From positions 1 to 12,940 of the forward strand of contig JAISDL010000073.1 of the NCBI GenBank assembly GCA_031264825.1: a stretch of DNA of 12,940 nt. The letters run 5' to 3'. The notes under the pieces are model-generated. The model made no database searches. It saw only the letters and a program-made list of their open reading frames with translations, and was not told the origin of the DNA. The position numbers and the translations under genes were made by a program. Below are positions 9,401 to 12,940 of the stretch, piece by piece; position 1 is the first letter of the stretch, and each line of letters opens with the position of its first letter. Source of the DNA: Accumulibacter sp. Its GTDB lineage: Bacteria > Pseudomonadota > Gammaproteobacteria > Burkholderiales > Rhodocyclaceae.

Positions 9401-9910
9401 CGCAGCGAAGGCGCGTCCGCCAAGGAGGATTCGGGTTTCGACGACGCGATGCGGCGCCGCGCAGAAGTGGTCGCCGACCGCCTGCTCTCGTCTCCGGGGC
9501 TTGCGCGCTTCTTCGACCCCGCGCGCTACGAAAAAGCCTGGAACGAAATCGAGATCGCACACGGCGAAGGGCGGATGATGCGGATCGACCGCCTCGTCGA
9601 CTGCGGCGACGCGCTCTGGGTGCTCGACTACAAAAGCTCGCGCCCCGAGACCGAACGCATCGGGGAATACCGCGAACAGGTTTCCGAATACTGCCGCGCC
9701 GTTTCCGCCGCCTTCCCTTCGAGAAAGGTTCGCGGCGCGCTCGTGTTTGCCGACGCGAGCCTCGTCGAAGTGGTGCAGAGGACAGAACGGCCTTCGGCCT
9801 CAGGAATCAGGAATCAGGAGACAGGAGACAGAGGACAGGAGACAGAGGACAGGAGACAGAGAAATCTGCGGCGCAAAGCGCCGGAAAATAATCTGTCTCC
9901 CGCCTCCTGA
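6485..9910 (+). CDS. addA: AddA-like UvrD-type helicase-nuclease with repeat-derived C-terminal tail
   Basis: This 1141-residue SF1 helicase-nuclease overlaps the AddB-like gene by 8 bases, indicating translational coupling and a two-subunit complex that unwinds and trims double-strand-break ends. Helicase motifs run in order: Walker A EACAGSGKT (16-24), Ia ITFTRKAAREIE, II LLDEFQDTN (D396, E397), III VGDPKQSIYRFRQAE (427 on), V LTIHGAKGLE (790-799), VI LLYVAITRAR (864-873). The C-terminal RecB-type nuclease has His967, Asp1035 in RIDRL, Asp1048/Lys1050 in LDYKSS, and the QxxxY pair Q1065/Y1069, so both activities look intact. The recognisable fold ends near residue 1097 (ADASLVEVV). After it, residues from about 1106 are encoded by a heptamer array and give a charged Gly-Gln-Asp-Arg-Glu tail; the stop lies in the array's inverted arm. 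Homologues would be expected to end about 40 residues earlier. Confidence 0.9.
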   Translation: MRNRPALDPTRSAVVEACAGSGKTWLLASRILNLLLSGAAPGEILAITFTRKAAREIEDRVVDWMRFLATGDDERVVEFLAERGVSANETTLRAARGLYESSMTARSRLTLTTFHGWYLRLIDAAPISSGLTGCVLVEPDSRSFDAFWRSFVSRLREGSEPGAAFKRLFDGIGYGAVRALFRRAMDRRIEWMACGEDGTDPAEKIVALLGENVGEPGDAVEAFFADGWDAGFREYLAFLEANTTKTAQETAEQLRAALDPKEMLNVPNASAQRFECLQGVVLKKDGTPKQLKPSEALKKRLGAEKTAAFVETHETLAGRLVECLERQTAEGVLAFNRDACAAFSAFLAHTDAVKRERRQIDYVDAEWNVLRLLGDERTAAFLQARLDARYRHVLLDEFQDTNPIQWRILLSWLAAYSDGVRPTVFLVGDPKQSIYRFRQAEPRLFSAATDFLKREYGAALCTQDATYRNAEPIVRVVNALFSALPAFTPFRAHASLAGDLPGRVELLPLFEKGEAEAGLPSRVGLRDPLVEPEVEVEDARREMEADALAEKIDEIVGRDGIAWQIVDKTPEGREIRRPAAYGDIMLLVRSRSHLPVYEHALAAAGIPFEVGARGGLLSAPEVRDCVALLEFLILPLDDLKLAHVLKSPLFACDDEELTRIARLEGASWWRRVQSLAAKSDSSLKIKRAARLLESWLAIANRLPAHDLIDRIFHEGELVARTRAAVPETLSASVEANLRAFTAFALELDAGRYPSLPRFIAELRGYRDADDADAPDKGEIASAGVGRVRILTIHGAKGLEAPIVWLLGASDATRTDAYGTLLDWPPESAVPRHFSFYTRRDEHDVLRRALFDAERAAENREELNLLYVAITRARQVFIASGVKRARGDGASFYRRIEAALRFLGDDAEPGAGAEFGDEIPRVPACEGASGASIPAALDTPPPVGAVGEYRVKSVEGADDAVRFGILLHSLLENRSEGASAKEDSGFDDAMRRRAEVVADRLLSSPGLARFFDPARYEKAWNEIEIAHGEGRMMRIDRLVDCGDALWVLDYKSSRPETERIGEYREQVSEYCRAVSAAFPSRKVRGALVFADASLVEVVQRTERPSASGIRNQETGDRGQETEDRRQRNLRRKAPENNLSPAS
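9804..9859. repeat. Tandem heptamer array, 8 units, inside the addA-like 3' end
   Basis: Eight consecutive 7-base units: GAATCAG twice, GAGACAG twice, AGGACAG, GAGACAG, AGGACAG, GAGACAG. A stray AGGACAG at 9779-9785 lies upstream, separated by a small GGCC-TTC-GGCC hairpin. The array is in the open reading frame of the helicase gene and encodes most of its tail. A four-unit version of the same array occurs at 12562-12589 at the end of icd. Confidence 0.93.
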
Positions 9911-9924
9911 CATCTGTCTCCTGA
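9814..9924. repeat. Imperfect inverted repeat enclosing the addA-like stop codon
   Basis: The heptamer strand at 9814-9847 is matched by the reverse complement of 9891-9924 at 26 of 34 positions by hand count. The 11 bases TCAGGAGACAG at the outer end are identical. Between the arms, CGGCGC (9869-9874) and GCGCCG (9878-9883) form a perfect inner hairpin with an AAA loop. A transcript could fold into one long stem-loop. The addA-like stop codon (9908-9910) is in the right arm. It could serve as a terminator or mRNA 3' end; no T-tract follows. Confidence 0.75.
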
Positions 9925-9927
9925 AAC

Positions 9928-9973
9928 CCACCCCCGGCCCCTCCCTTGTCAGGGATGGGGAGGGGTTCGGTGG
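9928..9973. repeat. Palindromic CCCCTCCC/GGGAGGGG repeat upstream of fluC
   Basis: CCCCTCCC (9938-9945) pairs perfectly with GGGAGGGG (9958-9965) around a 12-base loop. An outer CCACC (9928-9932) pairs with GGTGG (9969-9973). The sequence resembles a widespread type of C-rich/G-rich palindromic intergenic repeat seen in many proteobacteria (from memory). It directly follows the heptamer inverted repeat, so two unrelated palindromic families are stacked here, 79 bases before fluC. It may act as a transcript end. Confidence 0.7.
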
Positions 9974-10051
9974 CGTTGCCGCCGGGGAAGGGCAACAAAA
10001 TACCGATCGGTTTTCATCTGGATAAAAAGGAATCACGGGGAAGATAAAAAC

Positions 10052-10432
10052 ATGTGGATATCGATACCGGCCGTCGCCGTCGGCGCGGCCTTCGGCGCAC
10101 TCGTGCGCTGGCAGCTTGGACGGGGACTGAACGCACTTTTTCCGTCGATGCCGCCGGGAACGCTGCTCGCCAACCTGGCGGGCGCGTTCGTCGCCGGCTT
10201 CTGCGCGGTCGCGCTCTCGCGGGAGTTTTCGCCCGAATGGCGGCTTTTCGCGATTACGGGGTTCTGCGGTGGATTGACGACTTTTTCGACTTTCTCGCTC
10301 GAAGTCGTCGGCAACCTCCAGCACGGCAAACCGGCGCTTGCGCTTTGCACCGTCGCGGTACACGTCGCCGGGTCGCTTCTCATGGCCTTCGCGGGGATAT
10401 GCGCCGCGCATTTCCTGAAGAGTGTTTCGTGA
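10052..10432 (+). CDS. crcB: Fluoride ion channel FluC (CrcB)
   Basis: This 126-residue membrane protein has the FluC/CrcB signature GFCGGLTTFSTFS (70-82), with the Phe-box residues F78 and F81, the pore Asn N41 in ANLAGAF, and Arg19 in GALVRW. FluC forms antiparallel dimers in the inner membrane and lets toxic fluoride leave the cytoplasm. Four hydrophobic segments are visible, roughly 3-24, 33-54, 63-84 and 95-121. The length is typical of the family. GGGGAAG about 9 bases before the ATG supports the start. The preceding 140 bases are palindromic repeats and AT-richer leader; the fluoride riboswitch often found before this gene was not recognised. It converges with the DUF2569-like gene. 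Confidence 0.95.
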   Translation: MWISIPAVAVGAAFGALVRWQLGRGLNALFPSMPPGTLLANLAGAFVAGFCAVALSREFSPEWRLFAITGFCGGLTTFSTFSLEVVGNLQHGKPALALCTVAVHVAGSLLMAFAGICAAHFLKSVS

Positions 10433-10445
10433 GCCTTGCAAGGCT
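10432..10445. terminator. Perfect 14-base palindrome at the crcB stop codon
   Basis: AGCCTTGCAAGGCT is a perfect palindrome whose first base is the last base of the crcB TGA. Folded, it gives a 5-bp stem with a TGCA loop, with only two T residues after it. It is the only hairpin in the 38-base spacer between convergent genes, so a weak bidirectional terminator is possible. Confidence 0.35.
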
Positions 10446-10470
10446 TCCCCGGACGCGCCCGCTCTCGGCG

Positions 10471-10968
10471 CTACGCCGCGTCGGGCACGTACTGCGGAAG
10501 GAATGGATACAGGGTGCGTACCCGCCGCGATTGCAGAAAGTAAGCCGTCCATAGCGAGGCGAGGGACACGTCGAAGATCAGATCGCCTCCGGCGTAGCCG
10601 AACAGCTTCCCGGTCTCGATGCCGAAAAGAAACCACGACAAAAGCATTTCCGCCAAAGTAAAGCACGGGTCCGAAAGCCACAGCGTCGCGATCGTCAAGA
10701 CGATCGATTCCCACCTCCGCACGAAGAGGAGGCAGTAGCCCGCGACCGTTCTTTGCACGACGACGACGTAAGAAGCCCATTTGATCGCCGTATCGTAGAA
10801 CACCCACCCGCCGCTCCATTCGAGGTCTGGATAGAGTCTGAGCATTTCCGCGTGCTCGATCGGCAAAATGAGGATTTTTGAAAGCGGACAGAAAATCGTG
10901 AACATGACGAAGAAGAGCGTCAGGAAAACGCCGAGTTCTTGCGGCCGCTGTTTTTTCATACCTGTCAA
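10471..10968 (-). CDS. DUF2569-like four-helix membrane protein, TTG start
   Basis: The predicted protein has 165 residues and four hydrophobic segments, about 12-36, 63-84, 88-116 and 128-146, so it is an inner-membrane protein of unknown function. The ending LWTAYFLQSRRVRTLYPF resembles the C-terminal 'YF..S.RV..TF' signature of DUF2569 proteins such as YdgK; this is a recollected motif match, not a search. The start is set at TTG (10968), because GGAGG at 10980-10976 stands 7 bases upstream of it. The in-frame ATG at 10959 (MKKQRPQEL) is 16 bases from that site and has no better one. Further upstream the frame is Arg-rich and unlike a membrane protein, so the longer ATG start at 11064 is unlikely. 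It converges on crcB and is divergent from icd. Confidence 0.75.
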   Translation of the reverse strand: MTGMKKQRPQELGVFLTLFFVMFTIFCPLSKILILPIEHAEMLRLYPDLEWSGGWVFYDTAIKWASYVVVVQRTVAGYCLLFVRRWESIVLTIATLWLSDPCFTLAEMLLSWFLFGIETGKLFGYAGGDLIFDVSLASLWTAYFLQSRRVRTLYPFLPQYVPDAA

Positions 10969-11322
10969 ATCGCTTCCTCCGTTTATCCGAATCACTCGAA
11001 AAACTCCGTGCCGCGTCCCGCGCCTTTGCCGGGAACGCCGCGCGGACTGCGCGCGTCTCTTCAAGGGTGGACACTCTGCGTCCGTCCAAGTTCCATTTGC
11101 ATTTCGAGCCGTGTTTTTTTACCCGGCGCGAGCGGACGCCGATTCTACCCGGTAAATCGCTTCGGAGAACGGGGTTTTTGTTCCGTCGGTGTATCGCAAG
11201 CGTCGCCTTCGCGCTTTGAAAAATACACGCCGTCGGGAGTCTGAAAATGAAATAGAATTGCGTTTTTCTTTCCACGCCGCCCGAAAAGTCGTTCCTGAGC
11301 GCGCAAATTATGGAGTCGCACC
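10969..11322. promoter_or_regulatory. Divergent intergenic region before icd
   Basis: About 354 bases lie between the divergent DUF2569-like gene and icd. No gene with credible composition is seen. T-rich or A-rich patches occur at 11112-11118, 11174-11179 and 11216-11270. TAGAAT at 11253-11258 is a possible -10 for icd, 65 bases before its start, but the hexamer at -35 distance does not resemble TTGACA. TTGAAA at 11216-11221 is too far upstream to pair with it. Promoters for both genes must be here, but their positions are not resolved. Confidence 0.3.
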
Positions 11323-12595
<1,273 letters not shown>

Positions 12596-12600
<5 letters not shown>

Positions 12601-12632
12601 GTTGGGCTTTATTTCATTCAGACCAAGCTATA
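12596..12632. repeat. Degenerate TATAGGTTGGGCT palindrome carrying the icd stop codon
   Basis: TATAG-N-TTGG (12596-12605) can pair with CCAA-N-CTATA (12623-12632). The 13 bases TATAGGTTGGGCT (12596-12608) recur exactly at 12657-12669 at the start of the next palindrome. The icd stop TAG (12598-12600) lies in this left arm. It appears to be a decayed member of the GTTGGGCT family. Confidence 0.65.
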
Positions 12633-12661
12633 CCGCCGAGGACGGAGCGGAGATGCTATAG

Positions 12662-12688
12662 GTTGGGCTGAGCGTAGCGAAGCCCAAC
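12662..12688. repeat. GTTGGGCT...AGCCCAAC palindromic repeat, copy A
   Basis: GTTGGGCT (12662-12669) pairs perfectly with AGCCCAAC (12681-12688) around GAGCGTAGCGA. This resembles a palindromic repeat scattered between genes in many proteobacteria (from memory). The reverse complement of its loop resembles the loop of copy B, so the two copies are in opposite orientation. Confidence 0.88.
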
Positions 12689-12785
12689 GATCGCGGGGCG
12701 GGATGAAAAAACGTACAGCTTGGGCTTGATGCCCCCCCCTGAATACCATTCTACCGTGCCATTCTCATTCATGCGCATGCGGAAC

Positions 12786-12811
12786 GTTGGGCTTCGTAAA
12801 CTCAGCCCAAC
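12786..12811. repeat. GTTGGGCT...AGCCCAAC palindromic repeat, copy B (inverted)
   Basis: GTTGGGCT (12786-12793) pairs with AGCCCAAC (12804-12811). The loop TCGTAAACTC matches the reverse complement of copy A's loop better than copy A's loop itself. Both copies are followed by GATC. The 97 bases between the copies hold a GGGC/GCCC mini-hairpin (12722-12734) and the perfect palindrome CATGCGCATG (12770-12779). Confidence 0.87.
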
Positions 12812-12839
12812 GATCATGGCGCGAATCGGTGCCACCCCG

Positions 12840-12845
12840 TATAAT
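12840..12845 (+). promoter_or_regulatory. Possible -10 box TATAAT
   Basis: A perfect consensus TATAAT stands just after the last repeat, about 35 bases before a structured leader-like sequence. The hexamer at -35 distance (TGGCGC at 12817-12822) is a poor match to TTGACA. Its placement is what makes it plausible. Confidence 0.35.
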
Positions 12846-12852
12846 GAAACAT

Positions 12853-12940
12853 TGCCAGTGATTCACCGATCTCCGAGTTAGAGGCACCAAGAGGGGGTGC
12901 TTGGCCGAGGTGGCGGGTTACAGGCATTTGCTCTTTGCGT
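12853..12940 (+). ncRNA. Possible lysine-riboswitch-like leader, truncated by window end
   Basis: AGAGGCAC (12880-12887) resembles the conserved AGAGGYGC that opens the lysine riboswitch (L-box), and GCCGAGG (12904-12910) resembles its conserved GCCGAAG. The 22 bases 12891-12912 match my recollection of the E. coli lysC leader at 20 positions. GCACC (12884-12888) pairs with GGTGC (12896-12900), as the P2 stem would, but with only a 7-base loop in place of the long P2 arm with its loop E and kissing loop. A P3 helix partner is not evident in the remaining 28 bases. It could be a P2-reduced variant, a decayed copy, or chance. Confidence 0.22.

Larger units (their letters stand above)
12601..12940. 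other. Gene-free 3' region with stacked repeats and a leader-like end
   Basis: No credible coding sequence was found on either strand after icd. From left to right it holds the degenerate TATAGGTTGGGCT palindrome, the two inverted GTTGGGCT copies with about 97 bases between them, a TATAAT box, and a structured leader-like stretch that runs off the window. The gene controlled by that leader, if any, lies beyond base 12940. Confidence 0.6.

Noticed and set aside
9804..9859. CRISPR array
   Set aside because: The repeats are 7 bases and directly adjacent with no spacers, so this is a microsatellite-like tandem array.
9911..10051. Fluoride (crcB-type) riboswitch before the fluoride channel gene
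   Set aside because: The region is occupied by palindromic repeats and an AT-richer leader; I could not recognise the conserved blocks of the crcB motif or its pseudoknot. A covariance search would settle it.
9800..11275. 491-residue open frame on the minus strand across crcB and the repeats
   Set aside because: It overlaps well-supported genes, is Arg-rich and low in recognisable motifs, and is explained by GC-rich antisense frames lacking stops.
12904..12940. 5' end of a tRNA-Leu (GCCGAGGTGGCGG)
   Set aside because: The first 13 bases resemble a tRNA-Leu start, but the next bases do not give a normal D-loop or D-stem partner, and only 37 bases remain in the window.

Overview
The window is GC-rich, densely coded bacterial chromosome, most likely from a betaproteobacterium. 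This placement is inferred from gene neighbourhoods (xseA-sodB; trxA-rho beside an AddB/AddA-like pair), a 193-residue Fe-type SodB, and a proteobacterial NADP-type isocitrate dehydrogenase. No phage, transposase, CRISPR array, rRNA or complete tRNA gene is visible.

Layout. (1) 1-1421, plus strand: the 3' part of xseA (exonuclease VII large subunit), then sodB after 26 bases. (2) 1422-1598: a convergent spacer with three GC-rich hairpins. (3) 1599-3475, minus strand: trxA then rho in transcription order, with a 287-base rho leader between them. (4) 3646-9910, plus strand: a divergent AddB-like nuclease gene overlapping an AddA-like helicase-nuclease gene by 8 bases, together a predicted double-strand-break end-processing enzyme. 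(5) 9776-9973: the AddA-like gene runs into a tandem heptamer array that forms an imperfect inverted repeat, followed by a second palindromic repeat. (6) 10052-10432: fluC/crcB, a fluoride channel. (7) 10471-10968, minus strand: a small multi-pass membrane protein resembling DUF2569. (8) 11323-12600: icd, GTG start. Its 3' end runs into a second copy of the heptamer array, and its stop codon lies in yet another repeat. (9) 12601-12940: no gene; inverted copies of a GTTGGGCT/AGCCCAAC palindrome, then a TATAAT box and a leader-like stretch with partial resemblance to the lysine riboswitch.

Together the genes are mostly housekeeping: DNA repair and recombination (xseA, AddB/AddA), redox and oxidative defence (sodB, trxA), transcription termination (rho), fluoride export and the TCA cycle. 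The unusual content is in the repeats. The same 7-base array, starting with the same unit, sits in frame at the 3' ends of two unrelated genes and gives each protein a low-complexity C-terminal tail. The other point worth following is the lysine-riboswitch-like leader at the right edge, which is cut by the window end.
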